Part shown: piece after piece, positions 12,761 through 24,640 of the stretch
How the letters are laid out: each line of letters opens with the position of its first letter
How positions within the stretch are numbered: the first letter of the stretch is position 1
Source of the DNA: Phorcus lineatus
Lineage: Eukaryota; Mollusca; Gastropoda; Trochida; Trochidae
Length of the DNA: 64,000 nt
Assembly (NCBI GenBank): GCA_921293015.1
Contig: OV121094.1
Location: forward strand, 5,756,764-5,820,763
Direction: 5' to 3'
The notes under the pieces: generated by a model
What the model saw: only the letters and a program-made list of their open reading frames with translations
Databases searched by the model: none
Told to the model about the DNA's origin: nothing
Made by a program: the position numbers and the translations under genes

Positions 12761-13208
12761 TAGAAAGTACATTTCCCCAATTTCGCATTTTCTTGGAAAT
12801 TTGATATATCAATGTTAATATTGGTAGCTTGCGAATCAATAGAGTTTATTAGACAATATTTTCAAGCTTTGACACAGCCCTTACGTTATTGAAACATATC
12901 ATGAAATGAAAATATTTCCAAATTCTACTTTAAAAATTATGTAATGCGTACTTAATGATAATTTCCTTTAGCAAACACGTCATCAGATATATATTCAAGA
13001 GGTCGTCCAAGACCAAATCTTGCCTTCTGCGGAGATAACACAATACATATCTTCCCAAATAACTTCCCAAAGAAAATGAGACAATAACTAATATGGAACA
13101 ACGACGAAATAACACTGAAGTCTATATAATAAGTGTATCTTCTTTGTGTGAGGAATACATAATCATTGGAGAACTAAAAGGAGAAATCTGTGTACGACAC
13201 ATGGTAAA

Positions 13209-13230
13209 CAAGTTAGTTAGTTGGTTAGTT
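13209..13230 (+). repeat. Short GTTA microsatellite
   Basis: A few imperfect tetranucleotide units of the form gtta, followed by a T-rich run. It is short and probably of no consequence. Confidence 0.6.
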
Positions 13231-13319
13231 TTTTTCTTACTTCTAGTCTGCCACTAAACACTGAATATCTGTGCACCTTGATCACAACCACAACACTTTG
13301 AACCCAACAATAACTCTGA

Positions 13320-13475
13320 ACATTAGTACGGCCCATTTCACTGTCGCCATTTAACTTGTATATCCTCTCACATATATAAACATCCTATCCCCCCATACTG
13401 TGCAGAAGTTTTTGGAGAAGGACCACTTCAGTTAACATCTCAAAGCACTTAGTTCCTGTTGAAGTAATGGTTATC
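13320..13475 (+). repeat. Local repeat R7, copy 2
   Basis: Second copy of the segment at 12600-12760. Just beyond it, 13500-13570 shares a 'caaagtcacaaacgagat' block with 19325-19342, which suggests further scattered relatives. No reading frame is conserved between copies. Confidence 0.5.
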
Positions 13476-13570
13476 AAAGCGTTTAGGTAGAGGGAAAGCT
13501 GAAGAATCAAATGATCCAAAGTCACAAACGAGATTAGACTTCAGTACCTTGCACCTGTTTTGAAAGGTTT

Positions 13571-14490
13571 CACACGCGCCTTACTAGAAATAGCAAATAG
13601 AAATTGGGTATTACATTTGAAGGAGATTACCCTATAGACAGATCGATGGCTACATTTGTGACAAAGACAATGCAGTGTTCAATTCCATCGCTCTGGGTTT
13701 AGATTAGTAATCTCTAAATGCTTGAGATGAAAGGTTGGTGAAAAGAAATCACATGTCCTTTTGCAGCTTGTGTTATGAAGATGTAAAATCAAATCTGCTG
13801 TAAGAAACGTTTGAGATTTTAATGGCAGCTTTTCACGATAGTCATTGATGTCAAGATAATGTTTTTTTGTTACTAATTTAAGTGTTATTAATGTCACCAT
13901 TAAAAGACAGTTAACCGACACATGATTTTATCATTAGTTCAGTTCAGTTATAACTACATTATACAGATCTGAAGCTTCTAAAAATATTGACATATAAATA
14001 ATGTGGTCACCGACTTTCTTATGACAGAAATGTTCTTCAACATAACACCAACTGTATCTATTTCGTTTTTTATCCAAACTTCTTTATATACAATGCAACT
14101 ATTGCTCGGTTTTAGAAAGTTTCAGATAAACTGAAGTTAGATCAAAAGAGAGGTAATTTAACACGCTAACAATCTTGGGCATGTCGTTTCATCGTTTAGA
14201 GCATGAGGGAGTTTAGCTTGAGGCTGCATACGTCAATTTCAACAAGGACTTTTACAATGATTTCAAAATAACATTTTTTTGTCAATCTTAATACACCCTG
14301 TTGGAACAAAAAATCTGCAAGGTAGACATTTTGTGTGAAAATGGGCATAACGTTTAGTTAGTCCCTAAGAAATTACATTGCTTTGTATACGTTCGAAATA
14401 ATTATTATTAATAATTTACATCATTTTCACATAACTTGCGTGAGAATCTGATCGCATTGGGTTTCGAATCTTTCATAGAAGTCCTGATTA
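13571..14490. other. AT-rich DNA, no gene seen
   Basis: Nothing recognisable was found. The frame on the minus strand at 13679-13921 has no domain and no supporting splice or poly(A) pattern strong enough to call. Confidence 0.45.
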
Positions 14491-14494
14491 TAAA

Positions 14495-14575
14495 AGTAGC
14501 TTGACTACCACTTGCAGCACTTGTTTTGACTCATCTGTCGGGTATGGGTTCGATTTCCACAGATATCACAGTTTT
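14495..14575 (+). mobile_element. tRNA-like SINE head fragment
   Basis: The sequence has an A-box-like TAGCTTGACTACC (14497-14509) and, about 50 bases on, a near-perfect B box GGTTCGATTTCC (14547-14558), followed by an AT-rich run. This is the arrangement of an internal RNA polymerase III promoter in a tRNA-derived SINE. I could not fold it as a functional cloverleaf, so a working tRNA is unlikely. The body and 3' tail typical of a full SINE were not identified. Confidence 0.4.
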
Positions 14576-15451
14576 ATATTTTTTATATATATTTCCATTA
14601 ACTGAATGGAATGTATAATACATACCTACTGTACAAAGATTACATTCTGCTGTTACTGAAATGTGCATACAACACCTTAAAACAAACAGAACGTGTCCTC
14701 TTATGCAATGACTACATCAACCAATCACTAATATTTACAGTCATTTACCTAAATCTCCTACACACAGAGAAGATTTTTGCGAAACGAAGCTATGAAAGTA
14801 GGTGAATATTACAAAATATTGATCTCAACGAAAGTAGTAATTTATGAATAAAATACTTCCGAACATTCACAAGAGACCTTATGAAAAACGTGTTTTGTGA
14901 TCATTTCAGCTTTCAAAAACACATGGACACAAGGTTTAATTGAATTGGGACAAACATGAAATTAAATTTTGTATTTACAGAAGCCCTGCAAAATCGTTTA
15001 TCATCCAAAACTGTGTTTCACAGGAGATATATTACTCGTGGAATATTTCTCACTGAACGAAGCAATTTACCATCGTGTTGATAATTTACCAAAGAACTTT
15101 TCAATCGTTAAAAAAATTTCTCAAAATTTTGGGAAATCTATCCATATTTCTGTGTTACAAACATGAATATTTAACATCACTCATTTCTTAATTTTGAACG
15201 TCCATCTTTTATTGTAATGGACTAAAAAGACTTGATGACCTCTTTATAACGCAAGTAGGCACGCCGATCACAGAGTTTATCAAGACATCTAGTAATCACT
15301 TTCATCTTGTAAAAATCGGTTTAAATCTAAAGCAAGCACACATCTTTGTACCTGAGCGTGGTAGGATTTACGTAAATTCGGTCTAAGATAGTCGTAAAAT
15401 ACAATCCAACAGCACCGCAGCGGGAAAATGTCAACTTTTCAATTAAAATAT
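14576..15451. other. AT-rich DNA, no gene seen
   Basis: Only chance reading frames rich in Tyr, Leu and Ile are present. No RNA gene or repeat was recognised before the palindrome cluster that follows. Confidence 0.45.
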
Positions 15452-15566
15452 CTTGGAATTTAAGTATCTTATAATTTCAATTTAAGTTACTTGAAATTTC
15501 AATTTTATTATCTTGAAATTTCAAGTAAAGATCTTGAGATTTCAACTTTTTTCTTGAAATTTCAAG
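15452..15566 (+). repeat. Array of CTTGAAATTTCAAG palindromes
   Basis: Six units related to the 14-bp perfect palindrome CTTGAAATTTCAAG begin at about 15452, 15468, 15490, 15512, 15533 and 15553. The units at 15512 and 15553 are perfect; the others carry one to three changes. Spacing of the last five is 20-22 bases, close to two turns of B-DNA. Each unit can form a small hairpin, and palindromes of this kind also suit dimeric DNA-binding proteins. I know of no assigned function; a tandemly grown element end or satellite-like seed is equally possible. Confidence 0.85.
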
Positions 15567-15593
15567 ATGAAAATAACAAAAACAGATGGCCCT

Positions 15594-15637
15594 AATATGT
15601 CATCGTACTAATATGCCATCGTATGCCACCGTACGAC
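15594..15637 (+). repeat. Degenerate 'atatgccatcgtac' tandem repeat
   Basis: Three imperfect units of the form atatgYcatcgtac follow the palindrome array after a short A-rich linker. The two arrays together look like one composite repeat of unknown class. Confidence 0.6.
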
Positions 15638-18344
15638 ATTTGCAAGAAAGTCACTTCACTAAATCAACGGAGTTTTCTATCGAACTCTGTATCTCGAATA
15701 CTAGGGGTCAGAACGGTGGTCATTAGTAGCTGAAACCTGATATTTAGCACCGTGATGACTGACAGGTTAAGACGATATAGCTCATGATAATAAGCTTGCT
15801 TTCACAATCTAGTCAACAAATCAAGGGGGAAGTAATTATGAATAGAGCATACAACAGGCTTGAGTAGCGAGATGGGACGTTTCCTTTGAAGAAAATTTAT
15901 TTCGCATGAAGCAATATATAATTTCGAGCATTTAAACAAAACATAATGTTAAATAACCGTGCTACCGTTCCTTTCATCTATTATCAAAGACACAAGTTGT
16001 CGTATCAACGCTTTGACGCATGAATTTACAGTGTCAATCAAAACCTGAAGTTGATTTCTTATACCTGATATTCACTGCCAGTGTGTTTGACAGCTAATAA
16101 TTATTATACCCTGCTTAAGTTTATCTGGCAGTTAATCTTCCGCTCAAGGTTTGATTGACTCCAGAAAGAAAGTTTTGAACAGAAAACTTCAGACATAAAC
16201 CACTGTGTCAATTTCATACTCAATTGAGATGTTGCTGATACAGATAACTGTTAACTTTTTGCAAAACTGTAACTGGAGATCATATAAGGACGAGTGACCT
16301 TTAGAAATAGATCTAGAATTGTGTTTATAGCCTTACAATAATCCTGTGGTTCATTAATGACATCAATCACAAACAGACCACTAATTTCACAGTATTTACT
16401 TAATGACTTATTTGATTGGCAGCTGTTATTAATTGTTTTCATTGTTATGCCCTGCTAGATTGACGATCTGAAGGTAACTTTCACCTGATGATGTTACGGA
16501 CCCAGGAAACGACTATTAAGCTTTGAAACTTCACATCATTAAAACGGCTTGCGAACAAATGAGAATCTGGTTGTCAATTTAGGTGATATTTATCAAATCA
16601 CGTTAGACAAAATCTAAAAAGATGAAATTACATTACTGACTTATTGTCAAGGTCCATTTGGAAACAATGTATTGGAATAACCTTCCCCTGATATGTGCAT
16701 GTTGTATACTGCTGCGTTGATAGTTAGATTTGAAGCATTGGTAGCAAAGGATTCAGCATTTATGAGTTATGTTAATAGTTTTATTTCCTGTTTGATGTTT
16801 TTGTTATTGGATTAATATGGGTGTCGTGTCAAATTTGTTAACTTTTTAGATCACATTGGTTCCCTCATTCAATCTCATCACAAGATGTGATTGTTATTAG
16901 TATGTAATACCATATTTTGAATGCTAACATTAATACCACTTTTATGCAAATAAATGTTATTAAGTGATTTGTAATTAATCACATTTAAGTCGTTTCCTAG
17001 GAAGGCCTCTAAAAGTATTGAGTGTTTTCTCTTTGACTCGTTATTTAGAATGGCACAGCTTTTGCGAAAAAAAATATTGTATTTGTTATTCTTTGCCACT
17101 TAATTGAATTTGAAAATCAAATAGATCAGCTTTTAATCGGAGTTCTATCATGTGCGTAGGTAACATTCTACCAATTTTGATAAGACCATTATTTGTTTAA
17201 TCCTCCAGTGCTATCGCTAAAATTCAAACCCCGGATCAATCAAATGGAAGTCTTTAACCAAATGATTTGTTATTCCCTTGAACGAGTGACCCACAAATAC
17301 AATATTCGGATGTTGAATGTCAAAAAGTACTACGGATGTTTCTGTTTTAGTTAATATCTCTAACTGTAAATCGACTATTTCTGTCCTAATTACGTCGTCA
17401 ATGGCTTCTGTAATGGGAATTTGGGCAGGATGTCAACATCGTCAAGGCTTCCTTAAATTACCCTATAACTATATTGGTGAGTGTTTAGTTTCTAGCGAGG
17501 ACATTTCAGATGCCCCATGCATAACCTTATACAATGCAACGTAATCTATACATGGTCAAGGTCAAAATCTCTTCAATAGATAACCTTTTTCAAATCAAAT
17601 AAACAATTTATCAACAATATAAATACAAATTGATAAGACACAAGTTAACACACATATCTAATTAAAGTAAATATATGTTATACAGATTTACTTTTATTAA
17701 TTCAACACAGTTCTTACAAATGTGATGTTCAGATTAGTATTATGAAATATTGTTATTCTATATCTGATATTATTTATGTCAAAAGTGTAACATATATATG
17801 ACAGTAATAATAACCTTATGGACATGAACATACAATAATGTGTCATAAATATTAAATAAAATTAAATTTTATCAAAAATCAAAATATTTCTACGAATGAT
17901 ATAATTTCCTTACTAAAAATTTCATTATTTCGTTTTAATTATTCTAATAGTTTTATCAAGTAGATTCAATATTCTTTTGTCGATAAAAAAAGCCCCCACA
18001 GGTCATGAAGTTTTACTCAGTTTTCCAAATAAGATTATTTTGTCAATAATAATTTAAAAAAAAATTGTTTACATCATTTTTTTCAGAATTAAATTTGCAC
18101 CATAAAAATTAAGGTGCATGACTTGGATTTTGTTACAGCAGGCAAGCCCCTAGGCCTATTATAAACGATCTTCATTGAAATGATAAAACATCTACGTAAT
18201 TCTTAATGCTAGTTGAAGATTTGACAGTAGATTTTGAACAGTGCCCTGGTACCAATTTCACGGATAAGAGTGGTTGAATTAAAATATTATTCTTAATGAC
18301 AGTACTATATGTGCTTAGCTAAACTTTTAACATAGGGGAAATGA
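15638..18344. other. AT-rich DNA, no firm gene
   Basis: The only hint of coding is a short GC-richer patch at about 17400-17475 that ends at a good donor-like GGTGAGTG (17474-17481), but its frame shows no recognisable domain and no clear acceptor. The rest is AT-rich sequence with chance frames. Confidence 0.4.
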
Positions 18345-18462
18345 TATGGTATCCTTGGAAACCAGAAAAGTCAAGCAAAACAGTTTTTTCATTGCATTGT
18401 ATTACTTTTGTATATATGTTACGTACGCACAAATCTAAAAAAAACCTAAATATTTTCATTGT
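18345..18462 (+). repeat. Local direct repeat R6, copy 1
   Basis: This segment matches 18950-19040 in the same orientation. Shared blocks include 'aacagttttttNatt', 'cttttgtatatatgt', 'acgcacaaatNtaaa' and 'ctaaatattttc'-like ends. The copies lie about 600 bases apart and differ by small indels. Confidence 0.75.
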
Positions 18463-18949
18463 CCAACAAGCTTTTAAACTAAAGAATGATGCATTTATTT
18501 TGAATGTAAAATGAATGGTCATTAGTTTTAGTCCATTAAGAAATTGACTGAAGAGTTCTTTTGTTTTTCAAAAGATGCATCTCTGAGGTTCACCTTTGAA
18601 TATTTCCAAATTAAACAAATTCTACATTCTCAATACAAGACTTATCAGGATGTCACATTTCACTAATAATCATTCTCATGATTCTGGATCTATATAAGAC
18701 TATATGTAGAATTCCTGTCAGAAGCGTTTGTTATGCACAACTGTGTGGAATTTGTTCACCGAATGCTTATATATCGTCAAGCAGATTTCCCTTTGCACCT
18801 GGTGCGTGTAGAAGTTATATATTTTAGATATGTTTGGGAATTAGGAACCTCTTTGTCCGTGTTTGATAGAAAAAAACAACAACGTTACATTCAGAGGATT
18901 TTTTCTCTGTGAGCGTTAAGGTGAGAGAAATACCGAGTAAAGGTCATTT

Positions 18950-19040
18950 TGAAAACAGCAAAGTTAAGAAAAACAGTTTTTTATTACATGGTACAACTTT
19001 TGTATATATGTACGCACAAATGTAAAGAAATACTAAAATA
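18950..19040 (+). repeat. Local direct repeat R6, copy 2
   Basis: Second copy of the 18345-18462 segment. It lacks a four-base insertion near 'gttacgtacgc' that copy 1 has. The pair is most simply explained by a local duplication or by two insertions of one short element. Confidence 0.75.
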
Positions 19041-19754
19041 TTTTCCAGTATATTTTAATATGATCAATATGATGTTGTGATAGGTTTGGTCACGTACTGT
19101 AGATTGTATTGTTGAGAAGTTTTGATTGGATAAGTAATTGTTTCAATGCTGACACATGTATAATTCCAGGTCTAAAATTTGTCAAAATTTTAAATGAATG
19201 GTAATGAGGTCTAACAACATTTTGGTAGAGGATTGGTTGGAGGGAATGAAAATTCAATTAAAAAGAACCGAATTAACAGTAATCCGAGCTTGTGGAGTTA
19301 GTCATATTCGAAGGACCCATTTGATCAAAGTCACAAACGAGATAAGGATTAATATCCCTGCACGTTTACAGAAAGGTTAACTAACTCATCACCATTCACT
19401 GAAAAGGAATGAAATGTTGAATCAGGATCTGAGCCAATGTTTTGGTCTGTTACAATAACAACTGGACGCTGAACCCGAACACTATGGCTTTAATGAAATG
19501 TGATAAAGTAGGGTGATGTCAACTGTTGGTGAATAGATAGATGATGTCTGTTCATAGCGAATATAATGGAGAAGAAATATCACTGATTGTCGTTCATGAC
19601 CTTGTGCTTATTAACTAACTTTTGAAATGCTTCAGAAATAAATTCCAAAATCATCTATTTCGTCAAAACACGTTTCCCACTGCCTTCACCAATGCAGGCA
19701 GGATTTGATCAATTTCGTTAAATTCTATTTGATCTAAAAAAAAACCAATTTGTC

Positions 19755-19890
19755 TCCCGACTTTATTCCAGCTAAAGCTGGCAGGTTTCAATAGTGGTGC
19801 GAGCTTTCTTCCTGCACTTATACTAGCAGCCGCAATATAAGTGAATGCTCTTGAAAGCAGCCTTAAACCCTCACCTCACCTCGACTTTTT
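19755..19890 (+). repeat. Dispersed repeat R5, copy 1
   Basis: Shares with 37885-38015 the blocks 'ttccag', 'gcaggtttca', 'gctttctNcctgca', 'atacNagca', 'aagtgaa' and a C-rich end running into a T stretch, in the same order and orientation. The GC content is higher than the surroundings. The polar layout with a T-rich end suggests a short interspersed element, class unknown. Confidence 0.65.
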
Positions 19891-20513
19891 TCCTATGATG
19901 TGATATAGCTAATCACTATGTTCACTTGCAGTTTACTTATAGTATACAAAGATCTTAATATTTTGAAATATTGATCTGTATATGTCATAAGCTATTATAG
20001 TTAATATCCATTCTAACCTTCGAACATGTAAACACTTAGTGATTTGATCATAGTGAACGGGAAAGATATAAAACTTAACCTATAAATGCAGACGATTCGA
20101 TATTTTGTAATGAATTGAATCAACCACGGATCGTAGCAGCTGCAACCCCTGTAAGCCCAGTGACATTCAGAAAGGAAATGAATTGAATAACAAGAGACGA
20201 AAATCTTGACCCACAAAACACTCTTGCATGATTACAAAACTACTTATGGACACATTTCAATCCTAGAAAGGATACCTCATAGATTTGGTAAGACCTGATT
20301 TCATTTCGAGTAGATTTGAATACTCTTTACAATATTAACTATTGAAGAAAATTAATTAATTATGCACATAAGCTAAACATTTTATCACCTTCCATTATAA
20401 CTAAGGTCTTTTTTAAAAAATAGATCGACATGATGATGAAATGAATCCATGAGCTTCAGAGACTCTTATTGTGTGAACCTATAATTTTCATGCCCCTTCA
20501 CACGCTCACCCAT

Positions 20514-21000
20514 CCTTAAAGGGACACAGATACATGTATGTTGTTGGAGTCAAATATGTCAAACCTAAAAAATGCTGTTATTTTATAGAGAAATCTTGGT
20601 TGTTTCAGAAAATCAGAATTCTAATGCTTATCAGTTAAGTATAGTAACAATAATCGGGTTAAAGTTGTTATTTGCGATCGAAAACCGGACAGTGGCGCGC
20701 TCCATTGACTTAAACGTAATATTGGAAACTTATATACAGCAGACAGAAAGACAACCATAGTGTTATGTAGGTCTTTTAACTAACACACATGTTAATTAGA
20801 CACAGAATTTCGACTTTGTAACATTTATAGGGCCGTTTTCCGATTATTTATAAAAACAAGGAAATATCATAATTATGGTATTTTAGAGACAAAGATGCAA
20901 GTTTTGGTAAGGGATTTGAACTAAGCTTAGGTCATAAGTGATTTTGGCTTTAACTAATGCCACAGGAAAAATAATGAAACATACTCTGTGTCACTTTAAG
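20514..21000 (+). repeat. Dispersed repeat R1, copy 1
   Basis: About 490 bases align with 23026-23520 in the same orientation, with many landmarks in order: 'ggNcacaNatacN', 'aatgcttatca', 'tagtataNtNacaat', 'gatcgaaaacNgNacagtggc', 'acatttatagNgccgttttc', 'aaatatcataatt' and 'gatgcaag'. An inverted partial copy lies at 23800-24064. No intact coding sequence runs across the copies. This is an old interspersed family; a non-autonomous DNA transposon is possible but no terminal inverted repeats were seen. Confidence 0.85.
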
Positions 21001-22164
21001 TTCAGACATGGTAAAACTATCCTGATGTGCCCTGCCAGTATTACGTTATCTTATCTCTTTAATGAAGAAAAGCTTCTGTCCTAATCGCCAAAAATGCATT
21101 ACAATCCTTAAATACACAGGTGATACCATCAGATAATATTCAACACCGCTGGGATGGCTAGTTGATCTTTATCTCTTATGATCACAAAAATAATGAGCAG
21201 TGAGATAAACCTTAAACCCTTATTCCTTTCCTGTTAAAGCATTGATTGGATCGATGGTATGGTGTTCCATGGCATAATTGAATTTTGGTGTCGGAGGGGT
21301 TGAAACTACCCACGTTGTTATCGAAAATATCAAACACCTTTATGTCGCAAATGCATTTGTGAAGATATAGATGCCAGAAACAGGTAAGTTACACCTTATT
21401 TGGAAACACCACAGTGTACAGCGATTGATTGACTTAAACAAGCCGTCTAGATCCTTGACAGCGCGGTGTGAATTGTCGACATTAAAGATCATTACAGCAT
21501 ATATTTCCAGCTCAGGAATATCTTAAGAATAAAAATTAACTCAAACAAATATGATTTCTTTTGTCAGCATCTTTAACATACTGCAGTGTTATGGACATGT
21601 TATCCTGGATGTAAAGCAAGCCTTAACTGTTTAAATGATAATACATTCAGCAATAATAAAGAAGGTATTAAACACCACAAGACAAGAAAATATGCCCTAT
21701 ATAATATAGTGCGAGCATAAGATTTACCTTTTTTAGGACTTTTCTTTCAGGTGATGCAGAAGGTAGAAAGATTGGCCCATGTGGTCCTGAATGAAGTTTC
21801 ATAATCTACAACTGAGAATCCCAATTGCCTAAACAGTCTCTACACAAACTTTCAACTTTGCAAGCCTTTTCTTCTGTATGAGATAAACCTTTGTTAGGGC
21901 GCGGCACCTGTAACCGTTGATAGGGCATCTTAAATCACAAAATATATGGGATAAAATTTCAATGGCCGAATTAGACAAGTTTACATGGCCCTTCTTCTTT
22001 GGATTTAGTAGGGGCCACCAACTCATGAAATGTAAAATGTATAATCCCCAAATGTCAAGGTACTTTTACGTAAGATTTCACCTCTCCTGAGAAGTGGAAA
22101 AAGCAAAGGTATACTGAAGGACAGATGATAGACACCATGCCATGACATAAACCTATCGAACATG
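21001..22164. other. AT-rich DNA, no gene seen
   Basis: Nothing recognisable was found between repeats R1 and R2. The minus-strand frame at 21829-22026 has no domain that I can name. Confidence 0.45.
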
Positions 22165-22905
22165 ACAGGCTGAAAGACCCAAAAATGATTGGTATCACCT
22201 TCGTCTTTGAATCATAGATTTTTTGTTTTTCACGTTGTTAAGAATTAAGATACCTCAAAAAGTCATTTAATGTCTTTTTGATGCAAACAACTTAAAACCG
22301 GAACCCTGGCGCATTGAATGTGAAAAGGAACGCATCGAAAAGGATGTAGCAAGAAGTATTATGTTGCTGATTGGCAACAAATCTTGATAGCCATACATAA
22401 AAAAATCATCTCAAACTATTCCTACAGCAATATGTTTTAAAGGATTAAAGCATACGACGATTTATCAAGAAATTTTGTTCAAAAATAGGCATCTCATCTT
22501 AAAAAAGTAAATATAATTAATTGAAAAAAATGGACTACATGATAATACAATATCCCTTCCGTATGTCAGCGCTGTGTAGCTTCTAAAATGAAAAAGGAAT
22601 AATATGACAATGATTTGTTAGAAATCCAAATTCAGTGGCTATGCAAGTTTGGTAGACATGGAGGCAGAATATTTAAATTCAGTGTATGTCTTCACTGTGT
22701 CTGTATTTTAAATGCATCTGTATCTAATTTCCTCCTCAACGAGAAGGCTGACATGTTTCAAAGACAGCGTCTTATGTCTGTGATTGACTTGAACTCATCC
22801 TTATCAGTGGTGTTAGTGTCAGTTCCTTCATCTTAGTAAACGATTAAGTTCTGCCAAGTTGACCCTAATCAATGTTGATATTACTGTTTTGATACATCGG
22901 TTTTT
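22165..22905 (+). repeat. Dispersed repeat R2, copy 1
   Basis: About 740 bases align with 27411-28145 in the same orientation. Landmarks in order are 'tcNtctttgaat', 'ttgttaagaa', 'cagcaatatgttt', 'gacaatgat', 'atgtcttcactNtgtctgt', 'aatttcctcNtcaa', 'tcaaagacag' and 'atcagtNgtgttagtg'. A third, shorter copy is at 44475-44755. The frame at 22615-22836 is not kept open in copy 2, so coding is unlikely. Confidence 0.85.
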
Positions 22906-23025
22906 CATCTTTTAATCAACAAGACTAATTCGATGAGGTGATAGTCGCTAAATGAAAACCATCTTATCTTAAATGTAGTTTATTACTTTTTAATCTGATA
23001 CTTAATGATTAAATATAACTACATA

Positions 23026-23520
23026 CTGTTTGAAAGGGGCACACATTACGTTGTTTGAGTCGTATATGTCAACCTTCATAAATGGTGTTATTTTATCGAG
23101 GAGTAGTGGTTGTTTAAATAAATCAGAATCCAAATGCTTATCAATTTAGTATAGTGACAATGAACCGTTTTTAAGTCATAGTTTGTGATCGAAAACAGGA
23201 CAGTGGCACACGTCAATGATTTAAACATAATTTCAGAAACTTTTTTACAGCACTCACAAAGACAAACATTAGTTGATAGTATAAAGTAGGAGAATGAACT
23301 AATAAAAACCCTAATTGGGCACATAATTTCGAATGTTTAACATTTATAGAGCCGTTTTCGATTATCATTGAAAGATAAGTAAATATCATAATTTTGGCAT
23401 TTTAGAGATAAAGATGCAAGACTAGAGAAGCGATTTTAACTTAACTCAGGTCAGAAGGTATTTTGGCGTTTACTAAAGCCAAATTAATAACCATGAAACT
23501 TACTCTTTGTCACATTAACT
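23026..23520 (+). repeat. Dispersed repeat R1, copy 2
   Basis: Second long R1 copy, beginning 'ctgtttgaaagg'. The same terminal block, reversed, marks the end of the inverted copy at 23800-24064, so it may be a true element end. Copy 2 and copy 3 together form an inverted pair with a loop of about 280 bases. Confidence 0.85.
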
Positions 23521-23799
23521 GTGTGTTCAGAAAATCGACATTTCTTAATAAGGCACATTGCTCGGGGTTGCTCGAATCCAATCCCATGATATCGATGTAG
23601 TTAGTTCCTGGCCACGTCAGTAAGTGATTGCAGGGAACCTAAATTTTACTTGAGTTACAATGTTTAAAACCAAACATTAGTGTCCTGTTATTGTATTTAA
23701 GTACCATAGATTATTCGTTTTATTGAACAATGAATATTTGATACTCATTTAAGAAGTTGTCACACTACATGTCTCATTTACTAATACAGACATTCGTAT

Positions 23800-24064
23800 A
23801 TATATTTGCATACTTATCTACTTAGCGCTACCAACATATATTTGTCCTAAGGTCAACTGTATATAGTTTTCAAATTTATGTTTGAGAATTAAGGGCTCGC
23901 CATTGTCCTGTTTTCGATCACATGTCTCGAGTTTAATCAACTTATCGTCGCTATGATAGAACTGATAAGCATTTACATGCTAGTTTTTAGAAATTACCAC
24001 TGCTTGATTACTAGCACTATGACATATTTGATCTGCAAAAATACTCTGTGCGCCTTTCAAACAG
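23800..24064 (-). repeat. Dispersed repeat R1, inverted partial copy 3
   Basis: Read on the minus strand this begins 'ctgtttgaaagg' and contains 'aatgcttatcagtt', 'gtgatcgaaaacaggacaatggc' landmarks and a diverged continuation, in the same order as R1 copies 1 and 2. It ends before the 'gggccgttttc' block, so it is truncated. Confidence 0.75.
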
Positions 24065-24504
24065 ATTATCACGCTGCTAGTTGATAAAATAGTGCCCAAG
24101 CGGTGCTGAACAAAAGCTTATTCCTCACGTACATGCCATCAATTACTTACATGAGTAAATTTGCTGATATTTGGAAATTTACACCTTATCACAGCAGTAT
24201 CTTTATAAGATCAAAGAAAATGAAAATCTCGACGTCTTTTTCTTTCCCCGCTCCTTTTAGTATGGTTCAATCACCATCTTGCAGTCTCTAACTTATTACA
24301 GATAACCCTAATTTGCCATACGTAATACACTTATTGGCTGGAAAACGTTCAAAGCATCTTTAGAAATAATTTTTGATATATATTAAAATCCCTCTTATGT
24401 TAATCAACCTTAGAATTGCGAGTGCTAACTCAGTGAATATTGTTCTATTGGTAACGTGGAGGAAAATAGTTTTCTTTTGTCAAAAGTCACCTCCCATAAT
24501 AGAA

Positions 24505-24640
24505 CCATTGGGCTCTCCATCGCTGCTTTCAATCCGTCTGTAAGTGGTATTTCTGGATGAAAAAAAAATATGTAATGCCCAGAGTAATGTAGTATTCTGA
24601 CATACTAATGGATTCAATTTCGAAGTTGTTGTTTTTATTA
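24505..24640 (+). repeat. Dispersed repeat R3, partial copy 3
   Basis: The sequence 'gggctctcc..cgctgctttcaatccgtctgt' is close to the middle block of R3 copy 2 ('gcctctcgatgactgccttcaatccatctgt'-like) and is followed by weaker matches. Only part of the element is recognisable. Confidence 0.55.

Noticed and set aside
14495-14575. Functional tRNA gene
   Set aside because: A and B boxes are present but no acceptor or anticodon stem can be paired convincingly; a SINE head fits better.
22615-22836. 73-codon frame in R2 copy 1
   Set aside because: The frame is broken in the other R2 copies, so it is repeat sequence.
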